Assembly (NCBI GenBank): GCA_002529645.1
Contig: NAEP01000056.1
Span: 1-64,000, forward strand
Length of the DNA: 64,000 bases
DNA from: Candidatus Lumbricidiphila eiseniae
Lineage (GTDB): Bacteria > Actinomycetota > Actinomycetes > Actinomycetales > Microbacteriaceae
Direction of reading: 5' to 3'
Of this stretch, positions 1 through 8,400 are shown piece by piece (position 1 is the stretch's first letter; each line of letters begins with the position of its first letter). Under the pieces are notes generated by a model, which saw only the letters and a list, made by a program, of their open reading frames with translations, had not been told where the DNA came from and searched no databases. A program made the translations under genes and the position numbers.

Positions 1-206
1 CCGATCCGGATCAGGTCGCCGTGCCCGCGCACCCATGCCAGCAACGCCCGGTATCCCGCGCGCGTCGTGGAGAAGCTGCGCGTTCCAAGGATGGTCCCAG
101 CCGGATCGATGAGCGCGGCGACGTGGATTTCCTTGTGGGTGTCGACACCAGCGAAGATTGGCTGACGCGGTTGAGAGCGCCTTTCGGTGTCAGGGATGAT
201 GGTCAT
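1..206 (-). pseudogene. IS110-family transposase, N-terminal part (cut by window edge)
   Basis: The reverse strand from an ATG at 206 reads about 68 codons and continues past the left edge. The peptide contains 'FAGVDTHKEIHVAAL', the first Asp-containing block of the DEDD nuclease domain of IS110 transposases, followed by 'GTRSFSTTRAGYRALLAW', also typical of the family. Whether the gene is intact cannot be judged because only the start is present. It sits at the left of an island rich in insertion sequences. The ORF listed on the plus strand here is an antisense shadow. Confidence 0.8.
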
Positions 207-319
207 GTCGTGCTCCGATCTGTTCGCATGGGCGGGGAACGGCACCGCGCACCACCAGACCGGCGGACAAGACAGTGATGAGCACCTGTTGGCGCAGGCT
301 CTCCTTAGGTCACTCCGGC

Positions 320-426
320 GGTGAGGCGTGACACCTCACCGGGTGTTCTCAGAGGACCGACAGATCCGAGGAAAGACAACTCGATGTCGATCGGAGTGAG
401 AGTCAGCAACCCCTGAGAACACCCGG
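320..426. repeat. Hairpin and 14-bp inverted repeat between two insertion sequences
   Basis: A 7-bp stem 'ggtgagg...cctcacc' lies at 320-340. Next to it, 'ccgggtgttctcag' (339-352) is repeated in inverted orientation at 413-426 with about 60 bases between. A degenerate further copy ('cccgagaacacc') is near 470-481. The block lies between the IS110 gene start and the broken end of the IS3 transposase, so it may be an IS end or a recombination scar. No coding capacity is seen. Confidence 0.5.
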
Positions 427-496
427 CACCGACATTCTCGCGCGTCGATCGCTGTGAGGATCAGGACCCCCGAGAACACCAGCACCAACAGTCTCA

Positions 497-1101
497 CTAT
501 CACTGTGAACGATACAGTCGGCGACCTCGCCGCGCATCTGGGCAGCGTTCTCGAGGGCCTGGACGGCCAAGCGAGACTTCATTCTCGAGTCGATCGAGTA
601 GCCGACGATCCGGCCGGAGTACACGTCTTTGATCGCGCAACAGTAGAGCTTGCCTTCACTCGTTTTGTGCTCGGTGATGTCCACCAGCCAGAGCTCGTTC
701 GGCGCCTCGGCGGTGAACACCTGACGGGTCCTGCCGTCCTCGTCGATGACGGCGCAGAGGTCGTCGTGGACGGACGGGCCGGGCTTCTTCCCGTTCTTGC
801 CGCGCTTCTTCCCGAACGCGCTCCACCAGCCATTCGAGGACGCGATCCGCCACGCGGTCCGATCCGACATCACCTCACCGACATCACGGGCCTCGTCGGC
901 GAGGAGCCGATGCCCGAACTCGGGATCGTCCTTGTGGGCGTCGAAGAGCGCGTTCGCGCGATACGCCTCCACCACCTCGCTCGGCATGATGGGGTCGGCC
1001 CGCCACCGGTAGTAGGGCTGACGAGAGAGCTTGAGTACCCGACACGTCACCGTCACAGGAATCCCTGCAGCGGCGAGCTCACTCACGAGCGGGTACATCA
1101 T
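497..1101 (-). pseudogene. IS3-family transposase OrfB, truncated
   Basis: This encodes the integrase-core half of an IS3-family (IS51/IS150-like) transposase. The reading frame runs to 403, but resemblance to the family stops near base 500, just after 'CIVHSD', where the second catalytic Asp block should continue into the 'RGSQ' motif. The remaining 32 residues are unrelated, so the last third with the catalytic Glu is missing. 'NELWLVDITEH' carries the first catalytic Asp. The start overlaps the end of orfA (ATGATG within the orfA stop context at 1098-1101), the usual layout for a frameshifted OrfAB. The element can no longer move by itself. Confidence 0.85.
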
Positions 1102-1391
1102 TTTCCCGGCAAGTTCGCCTGCGACAAATACGCCGCCGCACGCCGCAACACCTCGTTCTCCTGCTCCAGCAGCCGGATCCGCTTGCGCGCCTCTCGCAGC
1201 TCAGCGCCCTCGACACGGGATTGACCGGGCTTGGCGCCCTCGTCGATATCGGCACGACGGAGCCATTTCTGCAACGTCATCGGGTGAACGCCGAAATCAC
1301 GAGCGATCTTCTCGATCGTCACTCCGGACTCGCGGTTCCTCGCAACGCGCACAAGGTCATCACGGAACTCAGCGGGATAGGGCTTAGGCAC
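1098..1391 (-). CDS. IS3-family transposase OrfA
   Basis: A helix-turn-helix DNA-binding OrfA of about 97 residues. 'PAEFRDDLVRVARNRE' and 'IARDFGVHPMTLQKWL' are the characteristic HTH_Tnp blocks, followed by a leucine-zipper-like segment 'ELREARKRIRLLEQENEVLRRAAAYL'. The GTG at 1391 is preferred over the longer ORF because an AAGGA stands 7 bases upstream and family members start at this 'PKPYP' position. It pairs with the truncated orfB downstream, so the copy is intact in its first gene only. The 1443-1685 stretch upstream of it holds no gene that I can support. Confidence 0.8.
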   Translation of the reverse strand: MPKPYPAEFRDDLVRVARNRESGVTIEKIARDFGVHPMTLQKWLRRADIDEGAKPGQSRVEGAELREARKRIRLLEQENEVLRRAAAYLSQANLPGK

Positions 1392-1685
1392 GATGCCATC
1401 CTTCCAGGCCAGCCCTCCCGGGCAAACCAGATCAGATGTCACCTATCCGTGCAGCAGACCCCTTCTCGTGATAGATGTACGGCCACTTGATCGTCGCGCA
1501 CCCGCTGGGCCAATGGCCGCTTGTGCGAGCGCAACACGAGGGCGCGCTGACGTTGTATCTGCCGGAAACGTGACGCTGGCTGATCTGCCTGCAGTGCCTG
1601 GCGGACAGCCATTCAGGTGCGAACCGGTGGCCCCACTCCCACCCTTATTAACCACAGCGTCCAGACCGTTGAGCGACGGAGAGTG

Positions 1686-2996
1686 TTAGTCCGAGAGCGC
1701 GGTCTCAGTCACGAACTCCTCGATGGCATCAATTCCGCGGGCCCGGGCGATCTCTCTGGACATCGCGAGCGCGCGGGCACGGTAATCGCTGTCCTCGACG
1801 ACCTTGTCGATGCAATGCCGGATCTCTTCTGTGCTCGGTCGCCCCGCTCGCACCCGCACTCCCACGCGAGACCACTCGACGCGTGCGGCGACCTCTGGTT
1901 TCTCCTCCGTGTTCCCGACGACGATGACCGGCACACCATGACGGAGGGCTTCGTTTACTCCGCCGTATCCTCCGTTTGTGATGAACAGGTCCACGCGCGG
2001 GAACAGCCACTCGTAGTCCAGGAAACTGGACACACGCACGTTGCGTGGTATCGCACCGAGATGAGTTTCCAGTTCACCCACCACATCGGCGGCCGAGCGA
2101 CCTCCGCCGGTGATCACGACTAGCGCGTCCGATCCCTCGAGTGCCCTGATGGTGGGGATGATGAGTTCGGTGAGGTCAGCGTTGGCCACGCTGCCTTGGG
2201 TGACATGTACGACCCGGCGGCCATGCAGGTCGCCTCCCCACGGCGGGATCTCTCCCCCAACGTTCGCGGACCGGAGCGGACCCGCGAAGATGAGTTTTGT
2301 GCGCGGTTGGGGCCGCGGATACTCGAAGCTCTCGACGCCGAGGTGGATGAGTGCGTCGCCGAGCCCGGGCATCTCGAAGAACGGACATGGCAGTTCGTGG
2401 CCGGTCAGTCGGCGGATGGCTCGTCTCAGGTAGCGCTGCGCCGGGCGCAGCACGATACCGCTCGCGGCGACCTGGAGAAGCGCATTGCGCGCGCGTTCGG
2501 CGGCGTTGCGTGCCGGAAGTAGGCCCATGCCGTACGGGGGTAGCCCTGGCGCCTTGAGGGTCATGGGGCTGATGCCGAGGATGCCGATCTGTGGCCGTTG
2601 GGATCGGGGCATCAGCGCGAACGGATAGACGCCTGCGAACAGCATCTCCGACAGGATCGTGTCTGTCCGCTCCTCCGCGAGGGCGCGGGATACCGATGCA
2701 AACTGCGCGTCGATTGGCTTAGAGAAGACCTCGAGCACGCCCGCGCTGAGCCCCCGGATCCCCGTCAACTCCGCGACCTGTGGGAACGCGGCGCGCATGT
2801 CGCGATCATCGAAGTCCGCTTCCTCGTCCAGAGGTCGGAAGTCGAGTCCGGCACGTTCCACTCGCTCGCGATGCCGGCTACCCGTGAGCATCCTCACCCG
2901 ATGGCCGCGCTGTGCGAGTTCGCTGCCGATCCGCAGGCCCGGAGTGACGTGCCCTAGGAGCGGCGAGCTGGTGATCAGGATGGACTTCTTCGTCAT
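1686..2996 (-). CDS. GT1-family glycosyltransferase (MGT/CalG-like) of the polyketide cluster
   Basis: A 436-residue GT-B glycosyltransferase that would transfer a sugar from an NDP-sugar to the cluster product. The N-terminal acceptor domain opens with 'ILITSSPLLGHVTPGLRIGSELAQRGH', the usual first beta-strand and His-containing loop of the family. The C-terminal donor domain contains 'FITNGGYGGVNEALRHGVPVIVV', the signature loop that binds the nucleotide sugar, in a variant where the usual HGG reads NGG. It is the last gene of the operon and its start overlaps the MFS stop by 4 bases (2993-2996). No sugar-biosynthesis genes are present, so the sugar probably comes from primary metabolism. 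Donor and acceptor are unknown. Confidence 0.88.
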   Translation of the reverse strand: MTKKSILITSSPLLGHVTPGLRIGSELAQRGHRVRMLTGSRHRERVERAGLDFRPLDEEADFDDRDMRAAFPQVAELTGIRGLSAGVLEVFSKPIDAQFASVSRALAEERTDTILSEMLFAGVYPFALMPRSQRPQIGILGISPMTLKAPGLPPYGMGLLPARNAAERARNALLQVAASGIVLRPAQRYLRRAIRRLTGHELPCPFFEMPGLGDALIHLGVESFEYPRPQPRTKLIFAGPLRSANVGGEIPPWGGDLHGRRVVHVTQGSVANADLTELIIPTIRALEGSDALVVITGGGRSAADVVGELETHLGAIPRNVRVSSFLDYEWLFPRVDLFITNGGYGGVNEALRHGVPVIVVGNTEEKPEVAARVEWSRVGVRVRAGRPSTEEIRHCIDKVVEDSDYRARALAMSREIARARGIDAIEEFVTETALSD

Positions 2997-4444
2997 GCTG
3001 TCCTCACCGACTTGTGGCGTTCGTCAGGAGACGCTGCTGCCGTGACGACGCTGACTGCTTGAAAGGCCGCGGCGACCATCAGGGCAGCGGGAGTGGCCGC
3101 CGCGAACTGCCCGGCTGTCGCATCTCCCCCCGCGATGGCGAACACGACCGCGACCACGGCGACACCAGCGAGTACACCGAGTTCGCGTGCGGAGTTTGAC
3201 AGGCCCGAGGCGATGCTCTCTTCTTCCCCGTCCACGAGCGCCATTGCCTGCCCTGTGACGAGCGCGAAGAACACGCCCATGCCGAGGCCCGCCATCACCA
3301 TCCCGGGTACCAGCAGCAGATACGGAACGTCGGGGCGAACCACAACCGCGAACCACACTAATGCCGCAAACTGCAGGACCGACCCGAGAGCCAACGGAAC
3401 CTTCATGCCAATCTTGCTGGCGAGGATGCCCGCCGCCGGAGCAGCCACGAGCGGAACCAGCGTCCACGGGAGTGTGGCCGTACCCGCGGCGGCTGGCTCG
3501 TAGCCCAGCACGAGCTGCAGATATTGCGTGAGAAGGAACACCGACCCGAAGATGCCGGCCGTACCAAAGAACGCGGTTGCCACAGAAAGCCTGAGGCCTC
3601 GCGCGCGAATCGCGGCAGGCGGCACCAGCGGTGACGACGCCGTGGCCTGCAGACGGAAGAACAGCGCGAGCAGCGCCAGCCCCGCGAGGATAAGCACGAC
3701 CGTCCAGACCAAGTCAAACTGTTCTTGGGCCAGTGCCAGGAAGCCGAGCACGACGAGGAATAGCCCAGCCGAGACGGTGACAAACCCGGCGACATCGACC
3801 CGCACGGTCCTGCGCGGCTCGACCGGGAGTACGGCGATTGCGAGGACGACCAGGATCACGCCGAGCGGGACGTTGATCCAGAAGATCATCTGCCAGTTCG
3901 CCACCGAGACGATGAGCCCACCAACGAACGGACCAATTGCGACGGCGAGACCATTGATGCCGCCGAGGATTCCCAGATATACGGGACGACGGCGGTCGGG
4001 GGAATACGAGTTGACGAGCGCGAAGGCCAAAGGCACTATGAGGGCGGCGCCAAAACCCTGCGCCGCGCGGGCAATTCCGAACGTCACCAGGTCGGTGGAC
4101 AGGGCGACGACCGCGGAACTGATCGTGAAGATCGCTACTCCCGCGACGAAGCTCCGTCTACGCCCGTAGCGGCGTCCGAACGACGACGCACCGAGCATGA
4201 ACACGGCGAAGGTGATCGTGTACGCGTTCACCGTCCACGACAGATCACTGACCGACACGTCGAGCGTGTCCCTGATCGTCGGCAGAGCGATCGTGACGAT
4301 CAAGTTGTCGAGCCCCGTGATGAACAGTGCGAGTCCCGTGATCACAAGGAGCACGGCGCTGCCGGGCGCCGCGGAAGCGCCGTCCAGCGCATGTTCTCCC
4401 GCCGTCGCGCGGGCCGATTCTGCGTCGGGCCTACCGTCAACCAT
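2993..4444 (-). CDS. MFS transporter, DHA2 (EmrB/QacA-like) 14-TM family
   Basis: A proton-driven exporter of about 483 residues with 14 predicted membrane segments. The motif 'GLDNLIVTIALPTIRDTL' in TM1 is diagnostic of the DHA2 drug:H+ antiporters, and 'GRRYGRRRS' is the conserved loop between TM2 and TM3. The ATG at 4444 ('MVDGRPDAES') is chosen over the upstream ORF start because it overlaps the SnoaL-like gene by only 8 bases, while the longer version would intrude 70 bases. Inside a biosynthetic operon it most likely exports the product and gives self-resistance. Substrate is inferred only from context. Confidence 0.88.
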   Translation of the reverse strand: MVDGRPDAESARATAGEHALDGASAAPGSAVLLVITGLALFITGLDNLIVTIALPTIRDTLDVSVSDLSWTVNAYTITFAVFMLGASSFGRRYGRRRSFVAGVAIFTISSAVVALSTDLVTFGIARAAQGFGAALIVPLAFALVNSYSPDRRRPVYLGILGGINGLAVAIGPFVGGLIVSVANWQMIFWINVPLGVILVVLAIAVLPVEPRRTVRVDVAGFVTVSAGLFLVVLGFLALAQEQFDLVWTVVLILAGLALLALFFRLQATASSPLVPPAAIRARGLRLSVATAFFGTAGIFGSVFLLTQYLQLVLGYEPAAAGTATLPWTLVPLVAAPAAGILASKIGMKVPLALGSVLQFAALVWFAVVVRPDVPYLLLVPGMVMAGLGMGVFFALVTGQAMALVDGEEESIASGLSNSARELGVLAGVAVVAVVFAIAGGDATAGQFAAATPAALMVAAAFQAVSVVTAAASPDERHKSVRTA

Positions 4445-4892
4445 TGATCGGTGCCGCTGCAGCTTCTTCGTTCCCCGCATCAGCGACAGCGCGAAGCGCG
4501 CGCTCAAGCACTTGCAGATCCTCCACAGTCTCCACCGAGACCACCTTGCCCCACTTCAACGTCATGAACTGGTAGACGGTGTTCTCGTACCGCTCACCGT
4601 CCGGCAGCGGCCCACTCACCCGGGAGCGCACCGCGATGCGCGTGTTCCACGGGCCGCCGTTGACGAGCACCTCGCGGACATCGAACTTTGCCCCGGGAAG
4701 GAGACGGAAGGTGCGCTCCCACCAACGGTTCATGGCCTCCTTCGAAACTCGGCGCCCGCCGAGCGCGTGCTCACCATGGAACACATATTCGAACGGTGTC
4801 CCAAGCCCGTCCACCATCGCTTGGTAGTTGCCAGAATTGATTTGGTCGAAGGTGCTGCGCACCTTGCGGCGCACGATCATCGAGTAGACCAT
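4437..4892 (-). CDS. SnoaL-like / NTF2-fold protein
   Basis: A 151-residue protein with the cone-shaped NTF2-like fold typical of SnoaL polyketide cyclases and related small enzymes. Visible signatures are the N-terminal helix 'TFDQINSGNYQAMVDGL', the strand 'FEYVFHGEHALGG' and the late strand 'YENTVYQFMTLKWGKVVSVETVED', which corresponds to the family's 'G+i.....y.D' region. An AAAGGA stands upstream of ATG 4892. Members catalyse ring closure, hydroxylation or isomerisation, or have lost activity. In this cluster a tailoring role is likely, but which reaction cannot be told. Confidence 0.75.
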   Translation of the reverse strand: MVYSMIVRRKVRSTFDQINSGNYQAMVDGLGTPFEYVFHGEHALGGRRVSKEAMNRWWERTFRLLPGAKFDVREVLVNGGPWNTRIAVRSRVSGPLPDGERYENTVYQFMTLKWGKVVSVETVEDLQVLERALRAVADAGNEEAAAAPING

Positions 4893-4925
4893 GTGTTCTG
4901 CCGTCCTTTCAATCGTCCATTTCGG

Positions 4926-6278
4926 TCACGGCGACGGTGTCATCGCCAGGTACTGGCCAAGTTCTCCGAGCCGTGAGTTCAGCAGTTTGCCTCCGAGCCG
5001 CCTGCGATAGCCAGCCCCATCCCTACCTGCCACCGAAGCAAGCGCCCGCAGTCGCCAGTGCCGCACGGACGGGGCGCCACGGAGGACATCGAGAACATTC
5101 TCGAGAGAAAAGAACTCCATAGGGTCGGTAGTCTGTGCGAACAATCCGGTCAGGTTCCGCGAGTGGACGGGATGCTCCACGGCGATGCGCAAGAACTCAT
5201 TGACGTCGTCGGCGTACGGGGTGAGGCTTGCGAAATCACATGTGTACTCGTAGAAGGGCCTGGATATCCGGTCTCGCCCGGCCTGGTAGGAACGCAGTGC
5301 GGACCCTTCTGGCTCTGCCCCGCCGAGCCATGCCATGATGCTCTCCGCCAGGAGATCTGCCGCACGGATCGCGTCGGTGATTCCACTTGCTGTGGCCGGG
5401 TCGCGGCTGTAGCCCGCGTCGCCAACCAGCGCCCACCCGGGGCCCTGTGACTCCCGAAAGAAGTTAGGGACCGAACCGCTCATCCACCGGGCTTGCGGTG
5501 CCACGCCCTCGATGCGGTTGCGGATCTCGGGTGCGAGGCGCGCAAGAACTTCGAAGTACGCGTCTTGCTGCCTCTCGCGTGACGGGAACTCAGCGGCCTT
5601 CCAGGCCGTGCCGAGCAGGGTCTCTCCCTCGTTGGTCGGCCAGGCGAATACGTAGTTCGCCTGATCTCGCCAGGTCGGAACATTGCGGATACCGAGGTCG
5701 GGCCAGTAAGTCCACACGCTGCGCAACCGCACCGGTTTCTCCCAGTACTTCCGTGCGCCTACGAGATGGGCCACCGTCGAACGGGTGCCATCCGCGCCGA
5801 CCACGAGGCGCGCCCGGATCATCGTCTCCGGGAGCCCGCGGGCCTTCAAGCGCACGCCAGCAACACGATTCGATTCGGTGGTGACTAGGTCCACCACCGA
5901 GGTCTCGTCGATGAGCTCCGTGCCAGCGTCGAGCGCGGCCTGCAGCAGAATCCCGTCGAGGCTCCAGCGGCGAGGAGCAAGCGCGAAGCCGATGTCCTCG
6001 TCGGGCGGGAGGTCCGCCATCAGGTCGAAGCCGATATCGCGGAGCCCGTACTGTCGGATCCGCGGTGCGCGGGTGGACTCTTCGAGGTGCGCCAAGAGCC
6101 CCCATTCCCGCAGCCGCCGGATTGCTGGAGGGTGAACTAGGTGGGTCGAGTCGGGCTTGTCGCTGGGGAGCTTACCCCGGTCGATCAGCACCACGTTCAA
6201 CCCGGCGCGGGAGAGCAGCATCGCTAGCGATGCACCCGCACAGCGGGCACCGACAATGGCTACATCAACGTCGGGCAC
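4926..6278 (-). CDS. FAD-dependent monooxygenase, group A (PHBH fold)
   Basis: A 450-residue flavoprotein oxygenase. 'DVAIVGARCAGASLAMLLSR' near the N-terminus is the GxGxxG dinucleotide fold, 'LVVGADGTRSTVAHLVGA' is the DG motif for FAD/NAD(P)H, and 'GWALVGDAGYSRDPATASG' is the GD motif that binds the FAD ribityl chain. The tryptophan motif WxWxIP of halogenases is absent, so oxygenation is more likely than halogenation. The GTG at 6278 is chosen because it starts immediately before the Rossmann strand and overlaps the previous gene by only 14 bases; the 568-residue ORF would start deep inside that gene. Likely tailors the polyketide. Confidence 0.85.
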   Translation of the reverse strand: MPDVDVAIVGARCAGASLAMLLSRAGLNVVLIDRGKLPSDKPDSTHLVHPPAIRRLREWGLLAHLEESTRAPRIRQYGLRDIGFDLMADLPPDEDIGFALAPRRWSLDGILLQAALDAGTELIDETSVVDLVTTESNRVAGVRLKARGLPETMIRARLVVGADGTRSTVAHLVGARKYWEKPVRLRSVWTYWPDLGIRNVPTWRDQANYVFAWPTNEGETLLGTAWKAAEFPSRERQQDAYFEVLARLAPEIRNRIEGVAPQARWMSGSVPNFFRESQGPGWALVGDAGYSRDPATASGITDAIRAADLLAESIMAWLGGAEPEGSALRSYQAGRDRISRPFYEYTCDFASLTPYADDVNEFLRIAVEHPVHSRNLTGLFAQTTDPMEFFSLENVLDVLRGAPSVRHWRLRALASVAGRDGAGYRRRLGGKLLNSRLGELGQYLAMTPSP

Positions 6279-8400
6279 TGGCGGTGTCCATCGGCTCGGC
6301 TGTTGACGTAGGCGACTGATCATTGGTCTTACGGACGACCAGCCGCTCGATGCGCAGCTCGGCGGGAAGGCGGCGGCCATATGCAGCGGCGATGGCGTTC
6401 TCGATGGCAGCGGATCGTGTCTTGGTGAGAAGTAGGGGAGATCCTCCGAACAGCGTGATCTTCTCTCCGCTGGTGAAGGCGAGCGAGCTCGCCTCGGCCG
6501 ACGGCCATTGATAGTCGACCTCCCGTGCGTCCGTGCAGCCTTCCGGCTCCACGGACGCGGTGCGGATGCGATGGTCAGCACGGGGTCCGCAGTGCAACAC
6601 GGTGCGTGCCAAGGACCTTTCGTGACCATCACGCTGCCGCGCGAGCGTGACCTCGACGCGTCGGCGGTCGATGAGGCGCGCAGTGCGGGTGAGGACGGTC
6701 TGGTCGTCTACGGCGAGTGCGTCGCTGTAGATGACGAGTGCGGTGAGGGCGCACACCTCGCCGAGATCAATGAGGAAGCCGTCGGTGGATCGGACGAGGT
6801 ATTCCACGACGGCGCTCACGGGAAGGGCCGGCGAACCATTGACGGATGCGGATGCCAGCGATGGCGCCGTCGCGACGGGCACGCGATGGGTCGTGACGAT
6901 GCGAGCCTCGGGTTGGTACGACAGCACCTCGCCGAGGAAGAATCGGCGCGCCAACATCTCGCCGGCGCCACTCCAATTCGACGGGATCGGCACGCCCTGC
7001 AGATGTTGTGCGGAGACTGCGGCGAACTCACCCATGAACGCCACTTCGCCTCGACTATCGTGTTCGAGCTCGTCGATCCACGCTCTCACCCCTTCGGCGA
7101 CGTCGATGGGTTCCATGTACTGGCGGGCGGCTTCCAAGTTTGAGATCAGCCCGACTCCGTCCCAGGTGGGCCAAGATGTGCAAACGATGCGGTAGGGCCG
7201 AGCCGTCTCCTCGCGCGAAACGAACGCGAGCGTCTCGTTCGCGGCGGAGTAGTCGAGCTGGCCGCGCATGCCGCCATATCGACCCGTCAGTGAGCCGGTC
7301 AGCGCGAGTGCCTCCACGTTCCGTCCCTCGATCGCTGCTTGCAGGTTCCGCAGCCCGTCGAGTTTGACGCTGATCACGCGTTCCATCGAAGCGGTCGTCT
7401 TCTGGTCGATGCGCTTCGGGTCGTCGATGCCGGCGTTGTGGATCACCAGGGTGATGTCACCGTTGATTCGGTGGAATAGCTGCTGGACGGACTCCGCGCT
7501 TTGCACGTCGCAGCGTTCGTATCCCAGGTCCAGACCTTCTCGCTTAGCGGCTGCCAGATTGGACAGCAGGGCCCGCATCCGTGTGCGGCGTTCGAATTCC
7601 TTGCGCACTGCGGCGATGCCTCCCGGCTTCGCGTCGATGAGCGCCGACCGGTATTGCTTTTGGAAGCCGGCCTCGTCCAGTTTCGCCCACGCCTCGGCGC
7701 GGAACTCGTGGTGATCGTCCCGTCCCGAGACGATCACGCGCGTTCCGCGCCGTGCCAGCTCGACCGCGAGCGCGTAGCCGATGCCACGCGCACCGCCGGT
7801 CATCACAATCGTGTCCGCTCTGCCGAGCCGGCGCGCGGTCCGTATCGCCGAGCGGGTGACGGCGAGCGGCGTTGAGAGCGTGTGCCCGTCGTGGCGCACC
7901 TCGATCGCCATCGTCGAGGTGAGAGCGTGGGCCAGCAGAGTTCCGGCGTCCGCGGCGTCCTCCGGAAGCTCCACTACGCGGCCGATCGCGGTCGGATACT
8001 CGCGGGCAACGGATTTCGCCAGGCCGCTCCAGATTCCGTGCTCCGCGCGCGGCGCTCCATTCGAGACCCCGCCGACCACGGCGACGTATGTGTATCGACC
8101 GTACGTCTGCCCGGATGCCCACGATCCCCCTACAGCACGCAGTGCCGCAATTGTCTCGCGGAACGGCGTCCGCCAATCGGAGTCCGCTCGTCCCCAGACG
8201 CCGGCGTCGATGATCGTCGTCGGATCGTCCTCGAGGCCGCCTACGAGCCGAATGCCCTGTGCCCGCAAGCCCTCTGTGAGTACGCCACGCCGCTCAGCGG
8301 AACCCCCCATGACAAGTACGCGCGAGGAAGGAGCGATGCCCCCGTTGTGGCGCGTTACGGGTGCGGTGGCGATGGTTAGCTCGTGCCTGAGGATGCTCAC
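6265..8400 (-). CDS. Stand-alone psiKR-KR-DH-like polyketide protein
   Basis: A 711-residue protein matching the C-terminal half of the megasynthase rather than a whole PKS module. Residues ~25-190 form a degenerate Rossmann (structural KR) half. Residues ~197-470 are a catalytic-type KR with 'TGGARGIG' for NADPH, 'LALTGSLTG' and the Tyr in 'DYSAAN' (Tyr384). Residues ~495-640 resemble a hot-dog dehydratase, but where the catalytic His of HxxxGxxxxP should be, the sequence reads 'ASVNGSPALP' with Ala518. The start overlaps the P450 stop by ATGA at 8397-8400. It probably supplies a second ketoreduction and perhaps a structural DH. The last 100 residues are not recognised. Confidence 0.78.
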   Translation of the reverse strand: MSILRHELTIATAPVTRHNGGIAPSSRVLVMGGSAERRGVLTEGLRAQGIRLVGGLEDDPTTIIDAGVWGRADSDWRTPFRETIAALRAVGGSWASGQTYGRYTYVAVVGGVSNGAPRAEHGIWSGLAKSVAREYPTAIGRVVELPEDAADAGTLLAHALTSTMAIEVRHDGHTLSTPLAVTRSAIRTARRLGRADTIVMTGGARGIGYALAVELARRGTRVIVSGRDDHHEFRAEAWAKLDEAGFQKQYRSALIDAKPGGIAAVRKEFERRTRMRALLSNLAAAKREGLDLGYERCDVQSAESVQQLFHRINGDITLVIHNAGIDDPKRIDQKTTASMERVISVKLDGLRNLQAAIEGRNVEALALTGSLTGRYGGMRGQLDYSAANETLAFVSREETARPYRIVCTSWPTWDGVGLISNLEAARQYMEPIDVAEGVRAWIDELEHDSRGEVAFMGEFAAVSAQHLQGVPIPSNWSGAGEMLARRFFLGEVLSYQPEARIVTTHRVPVATAPSLASASVNGSPALPVSAVVEYLVRSTDGFLIDLGEVCALTALVIYSDALAVDDQTVLTRTARLIDRRRVEVTLARQRDGHERSLARTVLHCGPRADHRIRTASVEPEGCTDAREVDYQWPSAEASSLAFTSGEKITLFGGSPLLLTKTRSAAIENAIAAAYGRRLPAELRIERLVVRKTNDQSPTSTAEPMDTASARR

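Noticed and set aside
2993-4507. Upstream start of the MFS gene at 4507
   Set aside because: It would overlap the SnoaL-like gene by 70 bases and adds a non-membrane basic tail; ATG 4444 fits better.
4926-6278. Flavin-dependent halogenase
   Set aside because: The WxWxIP motif and the halogenase Lys motif are not present; it fits group A monooxygenases.
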